A DNA stretch of 64,000 bases from Portulaca oleracea (taxonomy: Eukaryota > Streptophyta > Magnoliopsida > Caryophyllales > Portulacaceae), in NCBI GenBank assembly GCA_029582165.1, contig CM055877.1, positions 33,506,249-33,570,248 of the forward strand. Reading direction: 5' to 3'. Position 1 is the stretch's first letter. Every line of letters starts with the position of its first letter. Both the position numbers and the translations under genes were made by a program. Positions 1 to 11,081 of this stretch are shown one piece after another. The notes beneath the pieces were generated by a model, which saw only the letters and a program-made list of their open reading frames with translations, was not told the origin of the DNA and did not search any database.

Positions 1-400
1 CAGGCAATGAGAACCTACAAGAAACGAGCAACAAGTGAGAGAGTCGCAATATTTATTAATTATTATGTATTGACCAAAATTAAAGTTGACATACCAGTCT
101 TCCCCCCTAATGAGGGGGGTCCTTGGGTCGGGCGGTATACCGGGCTGGATCTTCCATAGAGGGGATGGTGGGGACATGACGTATTCTTAAGTTGCACTAT
201 AATAACCAATAATTTACCGCACAAATAATGAATTTAAAATTAATTTACATTTGATGCATGCAGTAAGTAATCAAATAATAACCATGACAACAAATTCAAT
301 TATAACCAAACAAAATAAAAAAAAATATTTCTAAATTGTTACATCACACAACCCAATAAAAACAAATGACAGTTTAAACAAAAGAACCTACACGTGCGAC
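1..400. other. Downstream flank of the CACTA remnant, no gene seen
   Basis: AT-rich sequence lying 3' of the minus-strand CACTA transposase remnant. A short C6/G6 hairpin (cccccc taat gaggggg) sits near position 105. I see no open frame or RNA gene here. It is probably non-coding CACTA sequence, but the element's CACTA terminus is not visible in the window. Confidence 0.4.
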
Positions 401-2832
401 CTACCCATCATCATCATCACTAAGCAACTCAATAAATGCGGCGTTTTCTAATGCTTCATTCCCTTCTAATTCATCGTCCTGCACACCCTCTAGTATACAC
501 CGATCTTCTCCTTCTTCATCATCACTAAATAGTTCGTCTCCCGAGCTATCTCGATTGTCAAGTAGGTCGAACTCAACAAGTGATGGGGGCTCCACATTGT
601 TGTCTTCCTGAAATGCTTCATCATGATCATCGAGTCCATCTATTGTTTGCCTTGCCTTAATTGTTAGTGTAGCAGTCCATGATGATCTATCCATCTTGGT
701 TGTTGGGTAATGAATGTACCCCACTTGTGTAGCCTGAGATGCCAACACAAAAGGCTCATACACCCTATACCTCTTTGCTTGGTTAACATCAACAAGCTTG
801 TAATGATCATGCACGACTACGCTACCTTCACCCGGGTCGAACCATTAAACTTTGAACAAGTGGACTTTGTATTCGCTACTACGCCCAGTATAAACTAACT
901 CAATAACCTCTTTCAAAATCCCGTAGAAGTCAGTTCCATTCACCCCTTTGACACACACCCCATAATTTGCATTCGTTGGTTTACTATCGGCACGTAGGCA
1001 TGGAAGTTGAAGTTGTTAATGTAGAAATGAGCCCTAGATAAAACATCCTTCATAGGGCCATTCGCTAAAGCAGTAACAACTTCGTCTCCTTTACCGGATG
1101 ATAAAACCTACAGAGTTGTTTAATAATTGCGAAATTAATCTCATGTAACCTATGTTAACCAATAATTTAAAACCAAACAACTGCAATTGAATGTTAACCT
1201 TTCTTCTCAACCAACGGGGGAATTCTTTGCGATGTTTGTTCCACAATTCACCATGCGGCGTACGTGGATGCAAACAGGACATCTCTTCCTCAAATTGACT
1301 TAAATAAGTCAACGTAGGTGAAAGTTCTACTGGATAAATAAGTTATTGATAATTGAACTGCCGATCTAATTAAGTTATGTTGTATATATACCTTTCATAT
1401 TCAGTCATTAAATCGGAGTTTGAAATGACACATTCATGCGCAACCTCATATTCTTGTTGGTCAAGGAATCTTTTCTTCCCTGCAGCTGGAGAGTACCCAA
1501 TGTTCGATGAAAACAACTCAAGTATTGCTCCATTGCCGTCGGATGCATCACCCAACTCGGGGCATGCGTTTCTTGGAAGGTCCCTTGATTTTGTGTGCAC
1601 TTCCAGTGCAAAGTACGCAGCACAAAAGTTGAAAATCTCCTCCGTTAAGAATGCATTACATATGGAACCTTCAACGCGTGCCTTGTTGCCAGCCTTCTTC
1701 TTCAAATGATGCAGAAATCTACAACATTTGATAACCAACACGCGTCGAGGAATGCGTTACAAAGAAATATGCGGGTCCTAAATGTTTGATAAAATACACT
1801 ACAAATGCAATACAAATATTTAAGGAATTTTGGACGCTAATATACTGAACTTTTGGGGTATTGGACAATAATGCACTGAATTTTGACTTTGGACAATAAT
1901 GCACTTAACTTTAGGGGGTGTTGGACAATAATGCACTCGAGACAATTTCGACAGTGGCGAACTTGCTGACAATCTTACGAGACAGACCGAGAAGACAAAT
2001 ATTTTTGGACCAATTCTCCTCCACCCGCTACATAGGACTGCCACCAAGTTAGCCATTGCCAAAATCATATTGAGTGCATTATTGTTCAACACCCCCCAAA
2101 GTACATTGTATTATTGTCCAAGGTCAAAGTTCAATGCATTATTGTCTAATACACGAAAAGTTCAGTATATTAGCGTCCAAAAACCCAATATTTAATTATC
2201 TTTCGAAAGGGTACATCCACCTATACTGCACCGGTCCACCTTTAGCTGCTTCATATGGAAGGTGTATTGGAAGATGCTCCATCACATTGAAGAATGCGAG
2301 AGGGAAAATCATCTCCAGTTTGCATATGATTTCCGGTAGGTTCATCTCCAACTGGACCATATCGTCAACAATAACCTTAGAGGCACACAAGTCTCTCAAA
2401 AATTGGCTTAATTCCGTCAGGGCTTTCCAAACATTCTGAGGAAGCAACTCCCTAACGGCAATTGGTAACAACCTCTCCATGAAAACATGACAATCATGAC
2501 TCTTTATACCATGTAATCTTGATGTGTTAACATCTACACATCTACCTAGGTTGCTTGCATATCGGTCGGGAAGTTTGAGGTCTTTAAGCCATTGAAATAA
2601 TGCCTTACGCTCCTCTTTACCCATGACATATGCAGCTCCGCCCGTCATTTCTTTATCAACCCGGTGACGCTTACAATGAGCGGCTAGGTCCTTCTTAGAG
2701 TTGTCATCATTTTTTGTCGTTCCTTTGATGTCCATGATCGTGCTCAACACCTGCTCAAACACATTTTTCACAACATGCATGACATCTAAGTTGTGTCTAA
2801 TTAGCAGGTCTTTCCAATATGGTAGCTCCCAA
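401..2832 (-). pseudogene. CACTA (En/Spm-like) transposase, C-terminal half, decayed
   Basis: This is the C-terminal half of a TNP2-type CACTA transposase, read from high to low coordinates. The end of the Transposase_21 domain is seen in the LPYWKDLLIRHNLDVMHVVK stretch near 2800. DUF4218 follows (HLPIHLPYEA and RWMYPFER near 2200) and resumes at 1741-1370 with NKARVEGS. A linker with a KEFPRWL motif lies near 1220. DUF4216 comes last (a YTGR block near 880, then EPFVLASQATQVGY near 740) and ends in an acidic tail. This is the family's usual domain order. The catalytic N-terminal part is missing because a foldback element begins at 2833. The frame is broken: a MITE sits at 1823-2185 between the halves of DUF4218, and there are stops inside DUF4216. 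Some gaps may be old introns. It is almost certainly non-functional. Confidence 0.85.
1823..2185. mobile_element. MITE with ~110-bp terminal inverted repeats, 9-bp TSD
   Basis: The two ends are inverted copies of each other over about 110 bp (left TTTTGGACGCTAATATACTG, right its complement). Each arm contains tandem variants of a TTGGACAATAATGCACT motif. The flanks are aaatattta (1814-1822) and caatattta (2186-2194), a 9-bp target duplication with one mismatch, which fits a Mutator-derived MITE. It lies between the two halves of the DUF4218 coding sequence of the CACTA remnant. A degraded arm of the same family recurs near 40.77-40.87 kb. Confidence 0.8.
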
Positions 2833-3914
2833 ACTTTCATGAGTCGTACCGACTCTTCTTTTATTTGTATGGTTCCCAAAAAGTAGCGCAATCTCAGCAG
2901 TGAAATTGCGCGAGCTCTATAGTGCTATGGGAGTTAGAAGCGTCTTAGATTCGATACAATGCAGTGTTTCCATTGTGCAACCTGGTGGGCAGCAAGACAA
3001 GGCGGGAATGATAGAGAAGCTGATAGTAAAAATGTCTAATAGAAATTGTTGTGGGCTTTGATGCATGCAAGAAGGCCACCACGATTTCTATTAGACTTTT
3101 TACTATCAGCTTCTCTCTCATTCCCGCCTTGTCTTGCTGCCCACCAGGTTGCACAATGGAAACACTGCATTGTATCGAATCTGAGACGCTTTTAACTCCC
3201 AGAGCACTATAGACCTCGAACAATTTCACTGCCGAGATTGCGCTACTTTAGGGAACCGGACAAATAAATTAGAGACTCGGTACGACTCATGAAAGTATTT
3301 TTCAGCCATAAATTATCAAGAACAAACACACTCTCATGGACACTAACAGAACCCACACTCGACCTCTCTTTATGACATCTACAACTAAGATACTAGAACT
3401 ATAAATTACCCTATTATCTAATAACTACCAAAAGCATCCCAACTCAACACTTTTCTAAGACATCTACAACTAAGCTATATATGTCAACAGTCAAGAGGAT
3501 AATGTTATTACCCGATGAGAGTGTGTTTGTTCCCGATAATTTATGGCTGAAAAAAAAAACATTCATGAGTCGTACCGACTCTCCTTTTATTTGTCTGGTT
3601 CCCAAAAAGTAGCGCAATCTCAGCAGTGAAACTGCACGAGGTCTATAGTGCTCTGGGAGTTAGAAGCGTCTCAGATTCGGTACAATGTAGTGTTTCCATT
3701 GTGCAACCTGGTGGGCAGCAAGGCAAGGCAGGAATGAGAGAGAAACTTATAGTAAAAAGTCTAATGGAAATCGTGGTGGGCTTTCTTGCATGCATCAAAG
3801 CCCACCACAATTTCTATTAGACCCTTTTACTATCAGCTTCTCTCTCTTTCCTGCCTTGTCTTGCTGCCCACCAGGTTGCACAATGGAAACACTACATTGT
3901 ACCGAATTTGAGAC
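2833..3914. mobile_element. Composite foldback: two inverted hairpin units around a 260-bp spacer
   Basis: Unit A (2833-3296) is a near-perfect palindrome with arms of about 230 bp centred on GCATGC near 3065. Unit B (3561-3914) is the same hairpin in the opposite orientation, as its loop sequence shows. Its outer right arm is truncated by roughly 80-110 bp. The spacer ends are also inverted copies (3297-3337 against 3515-3557), so the whole block is an inverted repeat of inverted repeats. No coding capacity is evident; short frames inside it are mirror images of the arms. It separates the CACTA remnant from the gypsy remnant. The superfamily is unclear. Confidence 0.85.
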
Positions 3915-4438
3915 CTCTTGGTCATACTAACACTCTCTTTACTGTTATGAGATTGTTGAATCAGGTTTTGAAGCCCCTTATTAGCAAGTGTATTGTTATT
4001 TACTTGGGTGATATACTTGTGAACAACAAGAGTGAGAAAGGTCACAACATCTTTCATCTCCAATCTTATTTGGGGATCTTAGCTCACGTGGATCTGCATC
4101 AAAATCTACCCAAGTATGGCGTCTTCATCAACAACATAGTCTCTCTTGGCTATGCTCTTTCGCCTGAAGTGTTCAAGTTTGATGAAGAAAGAGTCAAAGC
4201 TATCAAGGAGTGGTCTATTCCAACTAGAACTCATGATGATCAAAGCTTCCCCAGCTTGGCCTCTTTCTATAGGAGGTTTGTGAAGAACTTCAATATTACT
4301 TTATCTCCTATGACCGAGCTTTGGAAGTATAGGAAGCTATCATGGACGCCTTGGTATTTCAAGTGTTCGACATCATCAAGGAGAAACTCGCACCGCACTG
4401 CCCTAGGTAGCTTTGATAAGAAGTTCAGGTCAGTGTGA
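3915..4438 (+). pseudogene. Ty3/gypsy reverse transcriptase remnant (5' truncated)
   Basis: The frame resembles the second half of a Ty3/gypsy reverse transcriptase. It shows the KCIVIYLGDILV block, a LGYALSPEVFKFDEERVKAI block and a SLASFYRRFVKNF block, as in chromovirus-like pol polyproteins, before running into a degraded RNase H region (DIIKEKLAPHCP in another frame). The catalytic YLDD-type motif reads YLGD, so one catalytic aspartate is lost. The 5' part is cut off at the foldback element's truncated arm. Frame breaks appear after about residue 150. It is non-functional. Confidence 0.85.
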
Positions 4439-4447
4439 TGTTCTGAG

Positions 4448-4952
4448 TTGGTATTGGAATTGTTCTATCTCAGCGGACCATCCTCACCGATTCACATAGC
4501 CTTGGGCTCACATGGAGACCCAAGATTCATGGAGAATGATGGAGGGCCAAACCCAATGAAGAGGGTCCAACTCAGATCTAATGAGGACACCTTTGTCCAC
4601 GTGAAGGGTCACACTCGCCATCCCCCATCTATTATGGAGGCCCTAAGTCACGTAAAGCAGACTGCTGAAGATCTGCCTAGCCTTGGTCTCACCTTTGGGG
4701 ACCCAAGGTTCATGGAGGATAACGGATGTCAATCTATCGAAGGAGTCACAGTTCACGTGAAGACACTGATTCACGTGGAGATTATTGAAGCAACCATGGT
4801 TCACGTGAAGGTCCTGATTCACGTGGAGGTCATTGGCACAATCATGATTCATGTGGAGGTCCTGATCCATGTGAAGATTACAGTTGGGTTAGTTGAAGTC
4901 TTTGAACTTGAATCTCCAAGTTTGAGGACAAACTTCTTTCAACTAGGGGGAA
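4448..4952 (+). pseudogene. 3' end of the gypsy polyprotein with repetitive tail
   Basis: An open frame runs from near 4448 to 4984 in the region between the pol remnant and the 3' LTR. It encodes a repetitive, Val/His/Ile-rich tail (IHVEV, VHVKV units) and ends in the SLRTNFFQ-type peptide seen just before the polypurine tract in many plant gypsy elements. The polypurine tract (agggggaa, 4945-4952) abuts the LTR. It is not an independent gene. Confidence 0.6.
4748..4880 (+). repeat. 48-bp tandem repeat carrying paired CACGTG G-boxes
   Basis: CACGTG occurs at 4754, 4772, 4802 and 4820, and the pattern continues as CATGTG at 4850 and 4868. Each unit holds two sites 18 bp apart, and units repeat every 48 bp. 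A further CACGTG lies at 4598. The repeat is coding (HVEV/HVKV peptide) but is also a dense array of G-box cores, the binding site of plant bZIP and bHLH factors, about 130-200 bp upstream of the 3' LTR. Confidence 0.8.
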
Positions 4953-5819
4953 TGATGGAAATCAGCCCACGCTTATTCCCCTAGGCCCAATCAAGAAGGC
5001 CCAATTAAAGGTCCATCATACACATAGGGTCCTTCATTAAAGGACTTCGACTCATATAGGGCCAACAGGGCATATTTGGTTCAACTACATCAAATGGGCC
5101 AACGAAGAAATATACAAAGTTGAACTACGAAGGCCCATTCATATGGTGTGTAGCTTATTTCAAGAGGATGTCCAAACATCCTAGAAGATGGGCCAAGGTC
5201 ACGCCAAGCCCAAAACACCAAGGTTACACGTCCAAGTCAAGTTTACAAGCCCAAGTTTATGATCTTGATTTTTGGATGTAATTTAATTATTTTAGCTAAA
5301 TTAGTTTTTGGTGTGTTTATTTTAATTAGGCTAGAATAGTCGTGTGATTTAATTCCTAGTTAGGAATTGGCTAATTTTGTAACTAATCCAATCCGGAATA
5401 GGAAAGCCAAGATGATTAGGATAAGGTTTGTTACAAACCAACTTCCCCTAGGATAAGGAATTCTAATCCAAGGAGGAGTAGAATAGATTAGACCACTAGT
5501 AGTAGAACTCTTTGGCTTGCACGCCAAGTTGGAGAGTTTTAGTCCCTTTAGGACTCTCATAGTATAAATAGGGATGTAGCCTCTCAAGGCAATCAATTCA
5601 AATTCAATTCAGAAATATGAAACCCCTTAAGCTTTTAGCTTTCCCTCGAGTGTTTGGATAAACTCTCACCCCTTTTCTTCTATTGTATCTTGGTCTGGCA
5701 CCCAAGTGGTTAGGAAGAGCTTGATCCTAGGTTGCGGTCTAGATCAAGTTAGCCCTAGGTTGTCCTTTTTGTGGATTCAATTAGGAAACCTAGATCTATC
5801 CGTTCTTACCTTTCTATCA
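4953..5819 (+). mobile_element. Ty3/gypsy 3' LTR
   Basis: The LTR starts with TG directly after the polypurine tract. It contains a TATA box (tataaat, 5563-5569) and probably ends at the CA of tttctatca (5819), giving about 867 bp. The 3' boundary is uncertain because a variant of the last ~25 bp recurs immediately downstream near 5848. No second LTR copy was seen in the window. Confidence 0.6.
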
Positions 5820-6300
5820 ATATAGTTAAGGTAATTACATTGTGAGCTTTCTGTCAATACAGTTAAGTCACATTCAACCCTCTATCCTTCCCCCTCATCC
5901 CAACGCCACCTCCACCTCCTCAAAACCCCCCCGCAAATCGTCACCCTTCCCCTCTCTCCAACGCCACCCCTCTTTTCCCTCTCTCTCCATAACAACCTTC
6001 TCTCTCCTCCAACAACCTAACAACCTCACACTCTCTCTCACATCAACGCCAACTTTCTCTCTCTCCCCTCTTCTTATCTCACGCCAACCTCCCTCTCTCT
6101 TCCCCATCCCAACGTCAATCCCCTCCTAACCTCCATACAAGATTCCTCTCATTCATTCCCTTCCTGTTCAAGATTCAATCTTTCTTGAATCTTGAAACCA
6201 CAAAGCCCTCTCGGCAAAACATCCTCCACAAAGAACCCTAATTCACGAGAACCTTCGCCTTCTCTCTCCCTAATCTCGTGAACCATCCCCCCCCTTCTGT
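5820..6300. other. Pyrimidine-rich spacer, no credible gene
   Basis: Strongly C/T-rich low-complexity DNA (cctctctctcc, ccaacgccacc variants). Open frames on both strands here are compositional (Pro/Ser/Leu on one strand, Glu/Arg/Gly on the other). I recognise nothing. Confidence 0.5.
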
Positions 6301-7222
6301 TGTTTGGTTACACGTGTTTCATGTATTATTGAAATCAAGAACCTTTCTTGATCCGGTAATACATCAGAAATTCATTCTAAACTAAGGACTAATGCTCTTG
6401 AAATAAAACTAGGTAAAAACTATGATAAAAACCTAAGATACTCTCTAATGTCTTATGATATGGTTTATATAGAGAAAGAAATAAGAAAGAAAATAATAAA
6501 AATCCCCCAAACCCTAATAACAATCGTCGCGCGAATTTCCGGAACATAGCCGACCGTCGCGGGCGCAACATACAGGGTCGCGGGCGCGACCCTTTGCTGG
6601 GTTTCGTCCGTCGCTTTATTGTTTTCGGCCGTCGCGGGTGCGACGTTCAAGATCGCGGGCACGACCAGTCACCACGGTCCGTGGGCTTCACCACGGGCTG
6701 ACCGTGGTAGACACTGTTTCTTCCGATTGGATTTTCGGTCGTCGTCGTGGGTGTCACATACATCGTAGCGGGCGTGGCGCTTCACCACGGTCCGTGGGCT
6801 TTACCTCGGGCTGGCCGTGGTGAGCGCTGGTTGGGCATTTCTTGGCTGTAACCAAGGTTGTTAAAATCGGGATCCTAACTCGAATCTGTGGGGAAGTTAG
6901 AATCGGAAATTAGCCCATGTGGGATCGTGGATCGTGTGTAAATAGTAGAATAGTATCGAGAATTTTGGACTACAAAATCGTAGGATCGTAAATCAGGATC
7001 GGGATTTTAACAACTATGGCCGTAGCGGGCGCTACACCCGTTGTAGCGGGTGCTACGCCTGCTATGTTGGGCTATATTGGCTGTTTTGGCTCGGTTTTCC
7101 TTCTAACTTTCGATTTTCCTAGAAAAACACAAAATCATCCTAACTATTATATAATTAAGGGGCTAAAATAAGCAAAACACCTTATAAAATGATATTAATT
7201 CGGCTCAAAACGAGACCGAACA
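6301..7222 (-). mobile_element. Probable solo or truncated LTR related to the 52-60 kb family
   Basis: The right end (attcggctcaaaacgagacc, then gaaca at 7222) nearly matches the end of the LTRs at 54184 and 59995, and tgtttggt at 6301 would be the paired start. On the minus strand this gives a TG...CA LTR of about 920 bp. The middle holds GC-rich, partly palindromic subrepeats (gtcgcgggcgc, ccacggtccgtggg) and the MITE at 6854-7018. The left boundary is weak and no target duplication was found. The flanks do not match: copia pol lies on the right and unknown sequence on the left. Confidence 0.5.
6854..7018. mobile_element. 165-bp MITE (copy 1 of 2)
   Basis: It has imperfect inverted termini (GGTTGTTAAAATCGGGATCC against AGTTGTTAAAATCCCGATCC). 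A second copy lies at 57205-57368. The possible 9-bp flanks match at 6 of 9 positions (gctgtaacc / gccgtagcg), while copy 2 has a perfect 9-bp duplication. This copy therefore looks older. Confidence 0.75.
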
Positions 7223-9047
7223 AGATTCCTTATCCAGCAAGGCCTACAGAGTCTACATTAAAGCATCAAAAAAGGTGGAAGAATCCATTCACGTTGTCTT
7301 CGATGAAACTTCCACCATTCCATCAGAAAGGTCCTCCATCAAATTTTAGATTCATCAAGATGATGATGACGAGGACACACCTCCTATATTTCAGCAAGGT
7401 CCTCTTCAACAAAATGAAGAACCTCCTCCAGATGACACCATGCATGAAGAAAATGAAGCACAAGGACCTTCGCTTGATGTAGAACAAGGACCTTCCCCTA
7501 GTGAAGGACAAGGACCTTCACCGACAGAAACTCGTCAAATGGCTGATACTGCACAACAAAACACTGAGGAGTCATCAAGGACCTTCAGGTTCAAACCTAC
7601 TCATCCGGCTGATAACCTCCTTTCGGGTGTGGAAACAGGTATTAGAACTCGATCCTCTCTTAGAAACTTTTGTGCATTTCATGCATTTGTTTCACAGATT
7701 GAACCAAAGGTACCTGAAGAAGCCCTAAAGGATAGCAACTGGATCCTTGCCATGCAATAAGAACTCAACCAGTTTGAAAGAAACTCAGTCTGAAAGCTTG
7801 TCCCAAGACCAACACATCATCCAGTCATAGGCGTAAAATGGGTCTTTCGCAATAAACTAGATGAACATGGCACTGTGACAAGAAACAAAGCAAGATTGGT
7901 GGCCAAAGGATACAATCAAGAAGAAGGCATTGATTATGAGGAAACCTTTGCCCCAGTTGCCCGATTAGAGGCCATTCGGATACTTCTGGCCTATGCTTTA
8001 TCAAATCATATGAAGCTATACCAAATGGATATCAAAAGTGCCTTCCTAAATGGACATCTGAAGGAAGAAGTCTATGTTGAACAACCTCAAGGATTTGAAC
8101 AAAATGATCCATACACTCATGTCTACAAACTGCAAAAGGCCCTTTATGGGCTCAAGCAAGCTCCTAGAGCTTGGTATGAAAGACTGAGCTCCTTCCTCCT
8201 GAAAAATGGATTCAAACGAGGTCTCATTGACAAAACGCTATTCATCAAAACCTCAGGTCAGGATTCTGTTATAATTCAAGTTTATGTGGATGACATTATA
8301 TTTGGTGCTACTAATGAAACTTTAGTGAAGGACTTCTCTGATCTTATGAGTAAGGAATTTGTTGAGATGAGCCTAGTAGGAGAGCTTAGCTTCTTCCTTG
8401 GCTTACAAATCAAGCAAAATGAAGATGGCATCTTTATAAATCAGAGTAAGTATGTGAAAGAGCTCTTGAAAAAATATTGTCTGGAAATAGCTAAGCACAG
8501 CAGCACCCCAATGTCCTCTACCTTAAAACTTGATCACGATCCTACTGGTAAGGCCATTCCTGACAAACACTACCGAGATCCAGACTTTGCTGGATCAAGA
8601 ACAGATCGCAAAAGTACTTCAGGAGGATGTCAAATGCTTGGAGTGTCTCTCATATCCTGGCAGGCAAAAATGCAAAATGCAGTTGCCCTCTCTTCAGAAG
8701 AAGCAGAATACATTGCAGCCGGAGCTTGCTGCGCCCAACTTCTGTAGATCAAACAACAGATGAAGGACCTTGGGATAGAATTCTCAGATATTCCAATCAA
8801 ATGTGACAATCAAAGTGCGATTCAAATCACCAAGAATCCAGTTCAGCACTCTCGCACCAAGCATATAGATGTCCGACAACATTTCATAAGAGATCATGTA
8901 GACAAAGGTCATATCACATTGCACTTTGTCCCCACTCATCACCAACTGGCGGATATTTTCACCAAGGCCCTTCCCACTGATCAATTCATCACGAACAGAA
9001 GGGAGCTTGACATGTTACAACCTAATGACCAGTTGAGGGGGAGCTAG
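7223..9047 (+). pseudogene. Sirevirus-type Ty1/copia pol, 3' part, with internal deletion
   Basis: This is the 3' part of a copia polyprotein. It begins at the integrase/reverse-transcriptase linker (SKAYRVY, HVVFDET near 7240). The reverse transcriptase shows [31 protein letters not shown], an intact YVDD (near 8285) and FFLGLQIKQ. RNase H shows [21 protein letters not shown] and the C-terminal TKHIDVRQHFIRD and LADIFTKALP blocks. Roughly 65 residues between reverse transcriptase and RNase H are missing near 8570, where the frame jumps from HYR straight to DPDFAG. Stops at about 7758, 7790 and 8745 and a frame change near 7430 break it further. Gag, protease and most of integrase are absent; the LTR at 6301-7222 abuts the break. 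Confidence 0.9.
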
Positions 9048-9636
9048 AGTTCTCCCTTTCAGAAGGAGCAAAGGTCCTCTGCCAGGTATGCTCTACTCTT
9101 ATAAGCTCATCAAGGTCCTTAACATCATTGTCATGCAATCTCTTTGAGCGTTCTCACATTAATCCTTGGCAATGCAGTTATGCTGTCAGTTCGTCCATAA
9201 CTGATCGGCTTAACTCTTTTTAAAATAGAACTCTTTTTATCCTCTTTCTTTCATTCTTTTTTTAAAAAACACAAAAAAAGATTCCCTCAATCTCTCCCTT
9301 CCGTCTATATAAAACAATCCCTTCAAATCTTTTTCAAATAATCAATTCAAATCCTTCTGTCTCCCACTTTCCAAAATCACGTCACATCATCATTAAACCT
9401 CCATCCCCAACCGTCAATCACTCTCACTTTCCCATATCCCTCACCCAAATTCACTCCCCTTCCTTAATTACCCCCACCTTCCGAAAACTTACTTCCCTCT
9501 GTCATTTCCCTATTTAACTTCCTCCTCCACCTTCCTTCTTTTTCACACCAACCTCACTCACCCCACTATCTCCATCACCCACTGCCCCACCTCTTCCCCT
9601 CTCCTATCACCACTCTTCTCCTGACAACACTCAACC
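9048..9636 (+). other. Spacer between pol and the extra ORF of the Sirevirus element
   Basis: It opens with a polypurine-tract-like motif (ttgagggggagct, 9033-9046). It then becomes C/T-rich with a tatataaaa motif near 9305 that might serve as a TATA box for the next ORF. No gene is seen. Sireviruses typically have such a spacer and repeated polypurine motifs. Confidence 0.55.
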
Positions 9637-10824
9637 ATGAAAAAACGCCCAGCTCTCAAAAGCACTGCTCCTTCCCCTCCAACAGGAGTTGCCAAACGCC
9701 TTCGCTCTCGCAAGTCGTCTCCCCAACCTCCTGCCTCTACTCAGTCTAACTTTTCATCTTCCACTGCCCTGGCCATTCAATCCCAACTAACTGCCATTCA
9801 GGCAGTCACTCATGAGCAGCGACTGGAGAACCTCGCAAATCGCCAAATCCTGTGCTGTGAGAACGTCGATACCGACTCCATGCTTCATGTCTTTCCCTTC
9901 TTTTCCACACTCAAGGAAATGGGTTGCTTTGCCTTTTTTGACTGTGAGTCTATCATCTATCCCTCTCTGGTTCTTGAATTTTATGCGAATCTTATTCCTG
10001 ATACCAAATACCCCTCTGTGAAAACCATGGTTGCCGGTGTCGAAATTCTCCTGACCCCCTCCCAAATCGACCGCATGCTCCATCTCAATCCCAACCCAAC
10101 TAAACCCCCTCTATCTCTTCCATCCGACCCAAAACAAGAACTCCGTCGCCTCTTTGCTCGCCCAACTGAGTCAAAAACCACCCAATACACTGGGTTGACG
10201 TCTGAGGCTCATTTTCTTTACTATACTCTTGTCCGTACCATCTTGCCCCGTGGTTCTAACAAAGAAACTATCAACGAAGCCTGTGCCACCTTTCTTCTAA
10301 ATGTCCTTCATGGTCACCATCCTGACATTGGCGCCATGGTCATTCAGCATTTCCTTCGTGCAACTGCCTCCCCAACCGGCCCTCTACCCTATGGGAACCT
10401 TCTCACTATAATCTTCCGCTCCTGTCATGTTCCCTTAGAAGGCGCCGGGAAGTCCTCCTTCAATTTGCCCACAGTCGGCGCCTCTCTCCTCCTTACCCTT
10501 GGGTATTAGCAGCAACCTAGTGGCTCTTGGCTTCATCTTGATGAAATCAAAGCTGTCGAAGCATCCACATCTGCTGCTGCTGCTAAGGATGCCTCTAACG
10601 CTCAGGTCATCTCTCTCGCATCCAAGATGCTATCGAGACCCTTCACTAGGAGGTCGGTGCGATTCAACAGGGAGGTCAAGGCCCTCCGTGAGACAAGGAC
10701 TGCGCTACTAGAGGCAGCCTCTCTCCTGAAGGAAGTTGTTCCCCCAGGCACACCAGCGGCACCCCCACCACCAAACTCTCCGAAGATTGTAGATGACACC
10801 CCCCTTGTTGATCCTCAATCTTAA
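9637..10824 (+). pseudogene. Extra ('envelope-like') ORF of the Sirevirus, transposase_32-like protein
   Basis: One frame runs from an ATG at 9637 to a stop at 10824, about 395 codons, broken by a single TAG at 10507-10509. The first ~45 residues are Ser/Pro/Arg-rich. The middle (FYANLIPD, GVEILLTPSQIDRML, RTILPRG, LPYGNLLTIIF) resembles the 'putative plant transposon protein' domain (Transposase_32) that occurs as a third ORF between pol and the 3' LTR in copia Sireviruses. The C-terminus is Ala/Lys-rich and ends Pro-rich. No signal peptide or clear membrane segment is apparent, so the old 'envelope-like' label is positional only. Its function is not established. The single stop suggests recent inactivation. 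Confidence 0.75.
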
Positions 10825-10900
10825 TTTCCTTCCTTCTTTTTTATGAACTTGCTGTTTTTCTCTGCCAAACATTCCTCCTGTTTCCTTTTTGCATGAAAGT

Positions 10901-11081
10901 CAAAAAGGGGGATTGAGATGATTTTTGCATAGTATGGCAGACTATTATCTAGGTCTGTAAAATAACATAAACTATCTTTTGCTAATCCCCTGTATGAATG
11001 ACCTTTATCTGCTATACATATTATCGGCTCTGCATACTATGCTTGCATTTGGTTTTGTCTTTCACTCAAAAAGGGGGAGAT
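10901..11081 (+). promoter_or_regulatory. Two Sirevirus polypurine tracts
   Basis: Two AAAAAGGGGGA motifs (near 10902 and 11069-11080) precede the LTR, the second ending right at its first base. Multiple polypurine tracts of this form are a hallmark of Sireviruses and prime plus-strand DNA synthesis. Confidence 0.75.

Noticed and set aside
2945..3820. Similar 64-94-codon frames on opposite strands (2945-3229 and 3626-3820)
   Set aside because: They are the same hairpin arm read twice; palindromic DNA, not a duplicated gene.
5842..6129. Open frames in the C/T-rich spacer, both strands
   Set aside because: Pure compositional bias with no motif; mirror frames on both strands.
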